From: Labilibaculum sp. K2S
Lineage (GTDB): Bacteria; Bacteroidota; Bacteroidia; Bacteroidales; Marinifilaceae
Reading direction: 5' to 3'
Assembly (NCBI RefSeq): GCF_030372765.1
Contig: NZ_JAUCMW010000001.1
Coordinates: 654,928-718,927, forward strand
DNA: 64,000 nt
Shown: positions 45,638-55,653 of the stretch, in pieces
Position numbering within the stretch: position 1 is the stretch's first letter
Layout of the letters: every line of letters starts with the position of its first letter
The notes under the pieces: generated by a model
The model's input: the letters and a program-made list of their open reading frames with translations, nothing else
The model's database searches: none
Told to the model about the DNA's origin: nothing
Made by a program: the position numbers and the translations under genes

Positions 45638-45981
45638 AAAACTAAATTTTAACCTTAATCTCAATCTATGATAAAACTACTTATTTTTATTTCCTTTTGT
45701 CTACATTACAAATGTAAGGCAATGCATGGTTAAGAGCTGCTAAGGAACGTTAAATAAGATTAAAAGAATACTGTATCCGCGATAGAATCCTATCTGCCAA
45801 TTCGCAATATATAGCTTGGTTTACTATTTTTTTTTGATTTCTTTCAAATCTTTCTATAACTTGCGAGTAAGAAAACCTTCCGTTATTAAATACCACCAAA
45901 ATTTCAGGACATCACAATTGTAACGTATAGCATGCTTCGCGCGTCTATACTTAAGTATTGTGAAATTCTAAATTGAAAATC

Positions 45982-47208
45982 ATGTTTGATCTTGATAAGT
46001 GGCAGGAAATTTTTGAAACCATTCGAAAAAACAAACTTCGTACTATTCTTACCGGCTTCAGTGTATCCTGGGGTATTTTCATGTTAATTATTTTACTGGG
46101 ATCGGGTAATGGTCTGCAAAATGGTGTTTTGGATCAATTCAAACAAGATGCCGTGAATAGCCTCTGGATTTACAGTGGTAGAACCAGTATGCCATTTGAT
46201 GGCATGAAGGCTGGCCGAAGAATTCAATTTACTAATGATGACTATGAAAAAACAAAAAATTCTGGTTTAGATGTTGATAAAATAAGTTCAAGATATTCCA
46301 TTTTCAGGAATAATTTAATCTCTTACAAAACAGAGTTTGTCAATTACAATATTATTGCAGTTCACCCTGATACAGAGACTTTAGAAAGCACTTCGAATAT
46401 AAAAGGACGTTTCTTAAATGATATAGATGTCAAGAATTTTAGAAAGGTAGTAGCTATAAGTACTGTAGTTGAAGAAGCCTTGTTTAAAAGAGAAGATCCT
46501 ATTGGTAAATACGTGAAAATAAACGGAATTCCATTTCAGGTTGTAGGAACTTTTACAGATTACTCAGAAAGGGATCTGCAACGCGTATATGTTCCTATAT
46601 CTACGGCTCAAAAAGTATTTAACGGAGCCAATCGAATATCAAACATGTCCTTCACAACAAATACTCCGGATATTGAATCACTTCAGGCCATGGAGCAATA
46701 CTTAAGAAAATCATTTGCCGCCCGGCATAAATTTGACGTTACAGATAGAAGGGCTATGTGGATCAATAACAATATGGAAAACTATCAACGGACAATGGCT
46801 CTGTTTTCCGGAATTCGAATTTTTGTATGGATAATAGGCGTATTTACAATTATAGCAGGAATTGTCGGAGTCAGCAACATCATGATAATTGTTGTGCGTG
46901 AGCGTACCAAAGAAATAGGTATCCGCAAAGCATTGGGAGCTACTCCAAATTCAATAGTTGGTTTGGTGTTACTGGAATCAGTTTTAATTACCAGTGTGGC
47001 CGGATATATTGGCTTGGTTCTCGGGGTAATACTCTTGGAAGTGCTGGCACCACATACTCAAATAGAGTTCTTTATGAATCCATCGGTTGATTTAAGTGTT
47101 GGCATACAGGCAACCTTGGTACTGGTTTTTGCCGGACTGCTGGCTGGTTTTTTTCCGGCTCGGAAAGCCGCCAATGTTCGACCAATAGAAGCTTTGGCTC
47201 ACGAATAA
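45982..47208 (+). CDS. ABC transporter permease, MacB/FtsX type (first of two)
   Basis: A 408-residue inner-membrane protein from the ATG at 45982 (a TTG at 45973 is unlikely). One span near residues 20-43 (TGFSVSWGIFMLIILLGSGNG), a large periplasmic domain (about 50-275), and three spans in the C-terminal FtsX domain, with the ERTKEIGIRKALGATP motif that contacts the ATPase. The end VRPIEALAHE is typical. Such permeases drive periplasmic events (MacB type export or lipoprotein handling). No ATP-binding subunit is encoded nearby. Confidence 0.9.
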   Translation: MFDLDKWQEIFETIRKNKLRTILTGFSVSWGIFMLIILLGSGNGLQNGVLDQFKQDAVNSLWIYSGRTSMPFDGMKAGRRIQFTNDDYEKTKNSGLDVDKISSRYSIFRNNLISYKTEFVNYNIIAVHPDTETLESTSNIKGRFLNDIDVKNFRKVVAISTVVEEALFKREDPIGKYVKINGIPFQVVGTFTDYSERDLQRVYVPISTAQKVFNGANRISNMSFTTNTPDIESLQAMEQYLRKSFAARHKFDVTDRRAMWINNNMENYQRTMALFSGIRIFVWIIGVFTIIAGIVGVSNIMIIVVRERTKEIGIRKALGATPNSIVGLVLLESVLITSVAGYIGLVLGVILLEVLAPHTQIEFFMNPSVDLSVGIQATLVLVFAGLLAGFFPARKAANVRPIEALAHE

Positions 47209-47234
47209 AATACTAATCTGAAAAATTTAACAGG

Positions 47235-48497
47235 ATGTTTGATCGAGATAGATGGACTGAAGTATACATGGCTCTTAAAAGCAATAAATTAAGAACCTTT
47301 TTAACTGCATTTGGAGTTTTTTGGGGAATTTTTATGCTCATTATTATGCTGGGTTCCGGGAAAGGACTTGAAAATGGTGTGTATTATGGAATGGGGGATT
47401 TTGCAACTAATTCAGTTTTTATCTGGACCCAACCAACAAGCAAACCCTATAAAGGATATAAGCAGGGGCGCAGGTATCATTTTACAAATCAAGATACTAA
47501 AGCAATTTTAGATAATATTCCTGAAGTAAAACTGTTAGCTCCAAGAATTCAGGCTCGTGGTGGTGATGGAGATAATAATGTTATCAAAGGTTTAAAAACC
47601 GGAGCTTTTAGTATTCTTGGTGATGTTCCTGAAGTGAACTTAATTGATCCGGTAATTATAACCAATGGGCGATTCCTGAATCAGGTTGATATTAATAATA
47701 CAAGGAAAATTGCCGTAATTGGAGAAAGGGTGATTGAGGTATTGTTCGAAAAAGATGAAAATCCAATAGGCGAATACATTAAATTGAATGGTGTTTACTT
47801 TCAGGTGGTTGGAACCTTCAAATCCATGCACAATCAAGGATGGGGCGAATGGCAGAATCAATCTATTTTTATACCGTTTACAACGCTTCAAAAAACATAT
47901 AATTATGGGAATAGGGTCGGTCATTATTCCATTACATCTAAAAGTGAATATACTGCAACCTTTGTTGAGGAGAAAGTTAAGGCTTTACTTAAAAGGCGTC
48001 ACTCAGTTCATCCGCATGATGATCGTGCCATAGGCAGTGAGAATATAGAAAAGGAATTTATTAAAATCAACAATTTATTTATTGGTATAGCAGGATTAAT
48101 TTGGATTGTAGGCATAGGAACGCTTATTGCCGGGATAATTGGAGTCAGTAATATTATGCTTTTTATTGTGAAGAAGCGCACAAAAGAAATCGGAATTCAA
48201 AGGGCTTTGGGAGCTTCACCATCTGTAATTATTAGTTCTATTTTAACTGAATCGGTTGTTTTAACCGCAATCGCTGGATGGTTCGGACTCGTTTTTGGAG
48301 TTATTATTTTGGAACTCATAAATAAAGCCATTCAAAATAGTGGTGGCGATAATTCCATGTTTACAAATCCAGAAGTAGATTTTAATGTGGCAATGATTGC
48401 TCTGGGAATTTTAATTTTCGCTGGAATTTTTGCAGGGATAATTCCAGCTAAACGGGCAATGGAAGTTCGTCCGATAGAAGCAATACGTGATGAATAA
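47235..48497 (+). CDS. ABC transporter permease, MacB/FtsX type (second of two)
   Basis: A 420-residue paralogue of the preceding protein with the same layout: N-terminal span (TAFGVFWGIFMLIIMLGSGK), periplasmic domain, and C-terminal spans with KKRTKEIGIQRALGASP and the ending VRPIEAIRDE. The two genes are 26 bases apart and probably encode the two halves of one heterodimeric permease. A terminator follows. Confidence 0.9.
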   Translation: MFDRDRWTEVYMALKSNKLRTFLTAFGVFWGIFMLIIMLGSGKGLENGVYYGMGDFATNSVFIWTQPTSKPYKGYKQGRRYHFTNQDTKAILDNIPEVKLLAPRIQARGGDGDNNVIKGLKTGAFSILGDVPEVNLIDPVIITNGRFLNQVDINNTRKIAVIGERVIEVLFEKDENPIGEYIKLNGVYFQVVGTFKSMHNQGWGEWQNQSIFIPFTTLQKTYNYGNRVGHYSITSKSEYTATFVEEKVKALLKRRHSVHPHDDRAIGSENIEKEFIKINNLFIGIAGLIWIVGIGTLIAGIIGVSNIMLFIVKKRTKEIGIQRALGASPSVIISSILTESVVLTAIAGWFGLVFGVIILELINKAIQNSGGDNSMFTNPEVDFNVAMIALGILIFAGIFAGIIPAKRAMEVRPIEAIRDE

Positions 48498-48523
48498 TTG
48501 AAGAACTTTACTTTCATTCGTAA

Positions 48524-48562
48524 AACAGCTTCTGTAATTTTAATTGCAGAAGCTGTTTTTTT
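48524..48562 (+). terminator. Terminator of the permease pair
   Basis: AACAGCTTCTG and CAGAAGCTGTT, perfect 11-base arms with a 12-base loop, running into seven T. Confidence 0.88.
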
Positions 48563-48809
48563 GATCAATACATCCTGAAAACTTGCCATTACAGATGTTT
48601 TCTTTGTTTTTTAGTGGAGGAAATTTACGGATTGGTGGAATCAATACTAACACTCGGAGAAGTTTTTCTTTATTAATTCGTATAAACTTGCAGTATTATT
48701 TTGTTTAATATCAGCAAGTTATGATGGCTTTTGCTTCGTGTTAAACAACAAAAAACAATATTTGAATGGTTTGTGGAACCAACCATATTATTTGTATTTT
48801 TTGTAGATT

Positions 48810-48817
48810 TACTTTTG
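48810..48817 (+). promoter_or_regulatory. -7 promoter element of the adhesin operon
   Basis: TACTTTTG matches TAnnTTTG, 33 bases before the start of the giant gene. A TTTG at 48791-48794 is only 15 bases upstream, short of the usual spacing. Confidence 0.45.
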
Positions 48818-48850
48818 CGAAGGAATATCGATAATATATATAATAATTAA

Positions 48851-51800
48851 ATGAAAAGACCTTTACTCCTTGTTGTACTTTTTTTAATATTATTTACATC
48901 GGTTGTAATGGGAACATTTAGCCGATTATCGGCTAGTAGAAATTTTATAGATAATGTTTTCCCTGAACTCCTGTCACTTCCCAGTACACCTCCTCCTGCA
49001 CCGACAAATGATTTGCCATGTAATGCAACACCTCTTTCAGTTAGTTCAACTTGTTCATTAGCTCCATATAATAATATTGATGCTACTGATAGTTGGGTTA
49101 CTGATAATACGATACCTGTTCCTTCATGCGGAAGTTATAGTGGCAGCGATGTTTGGTTTACTGCTGTTGTTCCAAGTTCCGGTGAAATGGTAATTTTAAC
49201 ATATTCTGAAAGAACAGCAGGGTGGCTCGACAAAGTAAATTTTGCAGTATATAGCGGATCATGTACAGGTTTAACTGAAATAGGCTGTTATACTCCAACC
49301 AGTTCAGGCTTGTATATTACAACTGCTGTACTTTCTGGTAGAACAGCAGGAGAAATTCTCTACATTAGGGTATACGATCAAGAAAATACTATAGGTAATT
49401 TCCAAATTTGTGCTTCGGGTCCATGTGGTGATATTATTGCTAATGCAGGTTTAGGAGGAGAATCCTGTGATTTAAATTTTAAATTTAGTGGTACTGCACC
49501 AGTCAATGGAACAGGTACCTGGTCTATTGTTTCAGGTCCAGGCACTGCTAGCTATTCTACCAGTCCTGCTGATCCTGTCGCTACAGTTTCTGTAACAGCA
49601 CCTGGCACTTATAGATTTGCATGGACTGTTGATAGTGGAACTTGTACAGATGCTGATTCGATAAATGTTATTTTTAGTCAGCCCGTTTTTTCGGCTCCGG
49701 AGGATGACAAAGATCTCTGTAATACTTTAAGCAGCACACTAACAGTATTTAGTGCGAGTGTTGGGAATCCAGAATGGAAAAAAACTTCAGGTCCGGGTAT
49801 TGCTCATATAAATACGCCAAACTTATTTACTTCTAATGTTGATGTTACAGAATATGGTGTTTATGTATTCACATTAACAGTTACCAATGGAACTTGTTCT
49901 GCTTCAGATGATTTAACGATTGGTTTCTATGAAGAACCAACCGAGGCAAGTGTTGCCGGATCCATAAGTAATTGCGGAACATTAACAAGTGATCCTCTTG
50001 GTGGAAATACGCCTACAGTTGGAACAGGTGAGTGGTCTAAGATTTCAGGTCCCGGAACTGTTAGTTTTAGTAATATCAACTCAGGGAGTTCAACTGCAAC
50101 AGTTAATGCATATGGCACATATGAATATCAGTGGAAAATAAGTAATGGATCTTGTACTGCGAGTGCAGTAACTTTAACAGTTACATATTTCGATCCTCCA
50201 ACTGCTGATGTCGGTACAGGAGGCGATGAATGTGATTTGGATTTTTCCTTATCTGCAGTACCGAGTATTGGAACAGGAACATGGACAAAGACAGGTGGTT
50301 CAGGTAATGCTGTTTTTTCACCAAATGTTAATTCTCCAAATGCAACGGTAACTGTTGATGCCTACGATGCTTATCAGTTTACATGGTCAGAGATTAGTAA
50401 CGGTTGTTCAGATGATGATACTGTGGGTGTCAACTTTTTCGAGCAACCAATAGCCGATGCCGGCACAGGAGGTGATGAATGTGGTTTGAATTTTATTTTA
50501 TCGGCAGTGGCTAGTTCAGGTACTGGAACCTGGACAAAAACAGGTGGTTCAGGCAATGCTGTTTTTTCACCAAATGTCAATACTCCAAATGCAATGGTAA
50601 CGGTTGATGCCTACGATACTTATCAGTTTACATGGTCAGAACTTAATAATAGCTGTACGGATAGTGATGCAGTAAGTGTCAACTTTTATGAACAACCAGT
50701 TGCAAATGCCGGTTCCGGAGGAAATGAGTGTGATTTGAATTTCACTTTGTCAGCAAGCGCAAGTTTAGGTATAGGAACCTGGACGAAGACAGGTGGTTCA
50801 GGTAATGCTGTTTTTTCACCCAATGCCAATACTCCCAATGCAACAGTAACAGTAGATGCCTACGATGCTTATCAGTTTACCTGGACAGAGATTAGTAATG
50901 GCTGTTCAGATGATGATACTGTGGGTGTCAACTTTTTCGAGCAACCAGTTGCAAATGCCGGTTCCGGAGGAAATGAGTGTGATTTGAATTTTACCTTATC
51001 GGCAACAGCAAGTGTTGGAACAGGAACGTGGACAAAACAAACGGGTACCGGAAATCTTAGTTTCGCTCCTAATGCCAATGATCCAAATGCGGTAGTAACC
51101 TCAGATACTTACGGAAGCTTTACATTGAGATGGACAGAAGTAAATGGAAGCTGTTCCGGTTTTGATGATGTAGTTGTTAATTTTTATGAGCAGCCAATTG
51201 CAAATGCCGGCTCTGGGGGAAATGAATGTGATTTGGATTTCGCCTTATCTGCAACACAAAGTGTTGGAACAGGAACTTGGACAAAACAAACGGGTACCGG
51301 AAATCTTAGTTTTGCACCCAATGTCAATGATCCAAATGCTGTTGTAACTTCAGATACTTACGGAACCTTTACATTAAGATGGACTGAAGTAAATGGAAGC
51401 TGTTCCGGTTTTGATGATGTAGTTGTTAATTTCAATGAGAAACCAGTTGCTAATGCCGGCTCCGGGGGAAATGAATGTGATTTGGATTTCACTTTGTCAG
51501 CAATCGCAAGTTTAGGTACAGGAACTTGGACGAAGACAGGTGGTTCAGGCAATGCTGTTTTTTCACCAAATGTTAATTCTCCAAATGCAACGGTAACCGT
51601 TGATGTTTACGATACTTATCAGTTTACATGGTCAGAACTTAATAATAGCTGTACAGATAGCGATGCAGTAAGTGTTAACTTTTATGAGCAACAAATAGCT
51701 GACGCAGGTTCTGATGGAAATGAGTGCGGTTTGAATTTTACTTTATCCGCTGTGGCTGGTGTCGGGGTAGGAACATGGTCACAAATATCAGGACCTGGTA

Positions 51801-54721
51801 CAACACTATTCAGCAATATTAATTCCGGCACTTCAATGGCTATTGTAACTGACTACGGAACTTACATTTACAGATGGACAATTAGTAATGGAACTTGTAC
51901 ACCATTAAGCGATGATGTTACAGTAAATTTCTATGAAACACCAACAATAGCCACAGTAGGAACAGATCAGGACATTTGTGATGCCAAAGTTAGTTATGCA
52001 TTACTTGGAAATACTCCAAGTGTTGGTATTGGTTCTTGGTCACAAGTATCAGGTCCCGGCACAACTACGTTTAGTAATGTTAATTCCGGTGGTTCAACTG
52101 CAAGCGTAAGTGAATATGGCATCTACGTATACAGATGGACAATAAGTAATGGAACCTGTACTTCCAGTAAGGCTGATGTAACAGTAACTTACTTTCAAAA
52201 ACCATCTCTCGCAAGTGTTGGGGGAGATCAGAATCATTGCAGTAATCTTTCAAGTACGAGTTTAGGTGGTAATACTCCTTGGGTCGGAATTGGTTCTTGG
52301 TCTCAGGTATCAGGTCCCGGTACAACATCATTTAGCGATGTTAATTTTGGAAATTCAACAGCAACTGTTAGTCAATATGGAACATACACTTATAGATGGA
52401 CTATCATCAATGGATCTTGTGCTTCATCTGAAGCGGATATTGTAGTAAATTTTAATGAAGAACCAACCGCTGCAAGTGTTGGTAGTGATCAAAATTATTG
52501 TGACGGATTAATAAGCGGAAGTTTGGGAGGAAACACTCCGACAATAGGAGTTGGTTCTTGGTCTCAGCTATCAGGGCCCGGCACAACAACTTTCAATGAT
52601 GTTAATGCCGGAACCTCAAATGCTGCAGCAACAGATTACGGAACCTACATTTACCGCTGGACAATTACCAATGGCATATGTGTTAGTTCAGATGATATCA
52701 CCGTTAATTTTAATCAAACTCCAATTTCATATGCTGGTGCAGATGATAATATTTGTGGGGGCAACAGTTATACTATTTCCGGCAGCAATTCTGCAAATGG
52801 CCCCATTGTATGGAGTACCAATGGCAACGGAACATTTGATGATAACACCATTGATAATCCGACCTATAATTTTGGAATTGGCGAATCGGGTATTATAACG
52901 CTTACAAAAACGGTTGAGAACCCATCTTGCTCTTCAGTTAGTGATGATATGATCATAACATTTTCGCCGGAGCCAATAGCCAATGCAGGTTTAGGAGGTA
53001 ATGAATGTGATCTTGATTTCAGTTTATCCGCAACAGCAAGCGTTGGTATAGGAACATGGACAAAGACCAGTGGATCAGGGAATGCAGTTTTTTCACCTAA
53101 TGCGAATACTCCCAATGCTATTGTAACTGTTGATGTCTACGATACTTACCAGTTTACCTGGACAGAAGTTCGGGATGGTTGTACAGATAGCGATAATATA
53201 AGTGTAAGTTTTTATGAGCAACCCATCGCAAATGCAGGAGTTGGTGGTGATGAATGTGATTTAGATTATGATCTTTTGGCAACACAAAGCTCAGGTACCG
53301 GAACATGGACAAAAGAATCCGGTCCGGGGAATCTTAGTTTTTCTCCTGATGCGAATGCACCCGATGCAAAAGTTACGGCCGATAGTTATGGATCCTATAA
53401 ATTAAGATGGACAGAAGCAAATGGAGCCTGTTCGGAATTCGATGAAATAATTGTTAATTTTTATGAGCAACCGATTGCAGATGCCGGAGTTGGTGGTAAT
53501 GAATGTGATTTAGATTTTATTTTTAATGCAAAACCAAGTGCAGGATCAGGGAAATGGACACAAGTATCAGGCTCAGGAATATCAAGTTTTTTTCCAAATA
53601 GTAGTTCTTCCAATGCTGCCGTAACTGTTAGTGATTTTGGATCTTATCAGTATTTGTGGACTGAAACGAATGGAAATTGCACTGATTCTGAAATGATTGA
53701 TGTTAACTTTTACGATCAGCCAGCAACAAATGCAGGTGTTGGTGGAAATATGTGTGGTTTAACATTTTCTTTATTGGCAACACCAAGTTTGGGTACTGGC
53801 ACGTGGACCAAAACTTCCGGTAATGGCAACGCAAGTTTCTTCCCAAATCCCAATTCCCCGAACAGTGCAGTCACTGTAGATAGTTACGGAATATATTCAT
53901 TTAGATGGACAGAAGATAATGGTACATGCTCTGCAAGCGATGAAGTTGTTGTTAATTTCTACGAACAACCAATCGCTGATGCCGGCTTTGGAGGGGATCA
54001 ATGCGGACTTGAATATTCTCTTGCAGCAACTTCAAGCGCAGGAATAGGAGTTTGGACTAAAATATCAGGAGTTGGGAATGTTACCTTCACTCCAGATGCT
54101 AATTCTCCTAACGCCACAGTCATGGTTGATGCGTATGATAGCTACCAGCTTATGTGGACCAAAACAAATGGTGACTGTACCGATAATGATGTTATTGATA
54201 TTACTTTCGAGGAACAACCGATTGCTAATGCCGGTATGGATATAAAAATGGAATATTCTGACCGGGCACAGTTAGGAGCTGTTTTGTCAACTGCAGGTAT
54301 CGGCGAATGGACTGTAGTAAGTGGTTATGCTAATTTATTTGATCAGTATTCTCCAAATACTGAAGTAGATAAATTAGGAATAGCTGAAAACATTCTTCGA
54401 TGGACAGAAACAAATAAATTCTGTAGTGATTATGATGATGTGAAATTAACAGTAGACAAATTGTTCATTCCTACGGTAATAACACCTAATGGTGATGGTA
54501 AAAATGAATTTTTCATGATTAGTGGTTCTGATAATTTAGAGAATATTCAATTAACTATTTTTAATAGAAATGGGGTAGAGATATACACCGATTCAAATTA
54601 TAAAAACGATTGGAACGGACTGGATCGAAATGGAAATGAATTAGTGACGGACACTTATTTTTATGTGCTGAAAATAGAAACAAAAAAGGTTTTTAAAGGA
54701 TGCATTGTTATAAAGAGATAG
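48851..54721 (+). CDS. Giant repetitive surface protein with CHU_C / T9SS type B sorting domain
   Basis: A 1956-residue secreted protein. Signal peptide (about residues 1-21), then a cysteine-containing domain to about residue 195 (NDLPCNATPLSVS, SGSDVWFTAVVPSSGE, LYIRVYDQENTIGNFQICAS) like those in front of repeat adhesins. About 20 Ig/PKD-like repeats of some 82 residues follow, each opening like ANAGSGGNECDLNFTLSA and holding GTGTWTK and a closing VNFYEQP. Each has a conserved cysteine pair (NEC and SC/GC). The last 85 residues are the gliding-motility CHU_C domain (FIPTVITPNGDGKNEFF to KGCIVIKR). It is exported by T9SS and likely acts in adhesion or gliding, as SprB does (inference). The SprF-like partner gene starts after one base. 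Confidence 0.92.
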   Translation: MKRPLLLVVLFLILFTSVVMGTFSRLSASRNFIDNVFPELLSLPSTPPPAPTNDLPCNATPLSVSSTCSLAPYNNIDATDSWVTDNTIPVPSCGSYSGSDVWFTAVVPSSGEMVILTYSERTAGWLDKVNFAVYSGSCTGLTEIGCYTPTSSGLYITTAVLSGRTAGEILYIRVYDQENTIGNFQICASGPCGDIIANAGLGGESCDLNFKFSGTAPVNGTGTWSIVSGPGTASYSTSPADPVATVSVTAPGTYRFAWTVDSGTCTDADSINVIFSQPVFSAPEDDKDLCNTLSSTLTVFSASVGNPEWKKTSGPGIAHINTPNLFTSNVDVTEYGVYVFTLTVTNGTCSASDDLTIGFYEEPTEASVAGSISNCGTLTSDPLGGNTPTVGTGEWSKISGPGTVSFSNINSGSSTATVNAYGTYEYQWKISNGSCTASAVTLTVTYFDPPTADVGTGGDECDLDFSLSAVPSIGTGTWTKTGGSGNAVFSPNVNSPNATVTVDAYDAYQFTWSEISNGCSDDDTVGVNFFEQPIADAGTGGDECGLNFILSAVASSGTGTWTKTGGSGNAVFSPNVNTPNAMVTVDAYDTYQFTWSELNNSCTDSDAVSVNFYEQPVANAGSGGNECDLNFTLSASASLGIGTWTKTGGSGNAVFSPNANTPNATVTVDAYDAYQFTWTEISNGCSDDDTVGVNFFEQPVANAGSGGNECDLNFTLSATASVGTGTWTKQTGTGNLSFAPNANDPNAVVTSDTYGSFTLRWTEVNGSCSGFDDVVVNFYEQPIANAGSGGNECDLDFALSATQSVGTGTWTKQTGTGNLSFAPNVNDPNAVVTSDTYGTFTLRWTEVNGSCSGFDDVVVNFNEKPVANAGSGGNECDLDFTLSAIASLGTGTWTKTGGSGNAVFSPNVNSPNATVTVDVYDTYQFTWSELNNSCTDSDAVSVNFYEQQIADAGSDGNECGLNFTLSAVAGVGVGTWSQISGPGTTLFSNINSGTSMAIVTDYGTYIYRWTISNGTCTPLSDDVTVNFYETPTIATVGTDQDICDAKVSYALLGNTPSVGIGSWSQVSGPGTTTFSNVNSGGSTASVSEYGIYVYRWTISNGTCTSSKADVTVTYFQKPSLASVGGDQNHCSNLSSTSLGGNTPWVGIGSWSQVSGPGTTSFSDVNFGNSTATVSQYGTYTYRWTIINGSCASSEADIVVNFNEEPTAASVGSDQNYCDGLISGSLGGNTPTIGVGSWSQLSGPGTTTFNDVNAGTSNAAATDYGTYIYRWTITNGICVSSDDITVNFNQTPISYAGADDNICGGNSYTISGSNSANGPIVWSTNGNGTFDDNTIDNPTYNFGIGESGIITLTKTVENPSCSSVSDDMIITFSPEPIANAGLGGNECDLDFSLSATASVGIGTWTKTSGSGNAVFSPNANTPNAIVTVDVYDTYQFTWTEVRDGCTDSDNISVSFYEQPIANAGVGGDECDLDYDLLATQSSGTGTWTKESGPGNLSFSPDANAPDAKVTADSYGSYKLRWTEANGACSEFDEIIVNFYEQPIADAGVGGNECDLDFIFNAKPSAGSGKWTQVSGSGISSFFPNSSSSNAAVTVSDFGSYQYLWTETNGNCTDSEMIDVNFYDQPATNAGVGGNMCGLTFSLLATPSLGTGTWTKTSGNGNASFFPNPNSPNSAVTVDSYGIYSFRWTEDNGTCSASDEVVVNFYEQPIADAGFGGDQCGLEYSLAATSSAGIGVWTKISGVGNVTFTPDANSPNATVMVDAYDSYQLMWTKTNGDCTDNDVIDITFEEQPIANAGMDIKMEYSDRAQLGAVLSTAGIGEWTVVSGYANLFDQYSPNTEVDKLGIAENILRWTETNKFCSDYDDVKLTVDKLFIPTVITPNGDGKNEFFMISGSDNLENIQLTIFNRNGVEIYTDSNYKNDWNGLDRNGNELVTDTYFYVLKIETKKVFKGCIVIKR
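50200..51700 (+). repeat. Near-identical DNA repeats of about 246 bases inside the adhesin gene
   Basis: The word GCAAATGCCGGTTCCGGAGG occurs at about 50703 and again 246 bases later. Blocks around 50281-50400, 50527-50640, 50779-50890 and 51530-51640 are almost the same in DNA, as are 51005-51180 and 51252-51430. Protein repeats extend from about 49436 to 54460, but the DNA likeness is strongest here, which suggests recent duplication or gene conversion. Confidence 0.8.
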
Positions 54722-54722
54722 A

Positions 54723-55643
54723 ATGAGAAAAACGATTATCATCATATTTTGGCTTCTTGTTCCTCTTTTTATATTAGGACAGAATACTCAATTCACAAAC
54801 CAGTATATATTTAACCCAATAGCCTTAAATCCTGCTATCGCCGGTAGTGGAGATGCGTTAAGTGCTAATATGTTATACCGAAATCAATGGGTTGGTTTCC
54901 AAGGTGCTCCAAAAACATTATCATTTTCGGCACATTCACCAATGAGGAAACAAAATATGGGACTGGGAATTTCAGTCATCAATAATAAAATTGGAGTTAG
55001 TGACGAAACAAGTGTAATTGGCAATTATTCCTTTAAAATAAAGATGAGAGAAGGGAATTTGGCTTTGGGATTAGGTGGTGGATTTATCATGATGAACACT
55101 GCTTGGACTGAACTACGGGCCAATGATCCCAGTGACGAATTAATTCAAAACAATTCTCCTACCTACTTAATTCCTGAAGTAAGTTTAGGAGTGTATTATT
55201 CAATGAAAAAGTATCATGTTGGATTTTCATTGCCTTGCATGCTTTCCTATACATTTAATTCATCGAGAGATAAATATCTGGTAACTAATGATATTTCGAA
55301 ATATAATTATATTCTTAGTGGTGATTATGAATTTGACTTACAACAAAATTTCCAGTTTGTTTCAAGTATAATGTTGAAATATCAGAAAGAAGATAAATTA
55401 GATTTAATTCTTATAAACAAACTAATTTACATGACTAAATATTCAGTTGGAATGGCTTATGACAGCCAACAGAAATTTTTCAAAGGATTGTTTCAATTTC
55501 AGCTAAACAAACAGTTTCAATTAGGATATGCCACCGATTTTAATTCAAATAAATTAAGCGAGTACAAAATTGGTTCACACGAATTAATGATTCGTTATGA
55601 TTTTAAATATACAATTAAAGTTCACAGTCCTAGAAATCTATAA
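54723..55643 (+). CDS. PorP/SprF family outer-membrane protein
   Basis: A 306-residue protein with a signal peptide (ending LFILGQ) and the PorP/SprF start: QYIFNPIALNPAIAGSGDAL, then YRNQWVGFQGAPKTLSFSAH. A beta-barrel pattern follows (GLGISVINNKIGVSD, LGLGGGFIMM). SprF-like proteins help a type B sorting-domain protein encoded next door to reach or stay on the surface. Here the gene lies one base after the giant adhesin, matching the SprB-SprF pairing of Flavobacterium johnsoniae. Confidence 0.93.
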   Translation: MRKTIIIIFWLLVPLFILGQNTQFTNQYIFNPIALNPAIAGSGDALSANMLYRNQWVGFQGAPKTLSFSAHSPMRKQNMGLGISVINNKIGVSDETSVIGNYSFKIKMREGNLALGLGGGFIMMNTAWTELRANDPSDELIQNNSPTYLIPEVSLGVYYSMKKYHVGFSLPCMLSYTFNSSRDKYLVTNDISKYNYILSGDYEFDLQQNFQFVSSIMLKYQKEDKLDLILINKLIYMTKYSVGMAYDSQQKFFKGLFQFQLNKQFQLGYATDFNSNKLSEYKIGSHELMIRYDFKYTIKVHSPRNL

Positions 55644-55653
55644 AGAACGAATT

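Noticed and set aside
49436..54460. Separate minus-strand frames across the adhesin repeats
   Set aside because: They recur with the repeat period and are shadows of the repeats on the other strand.
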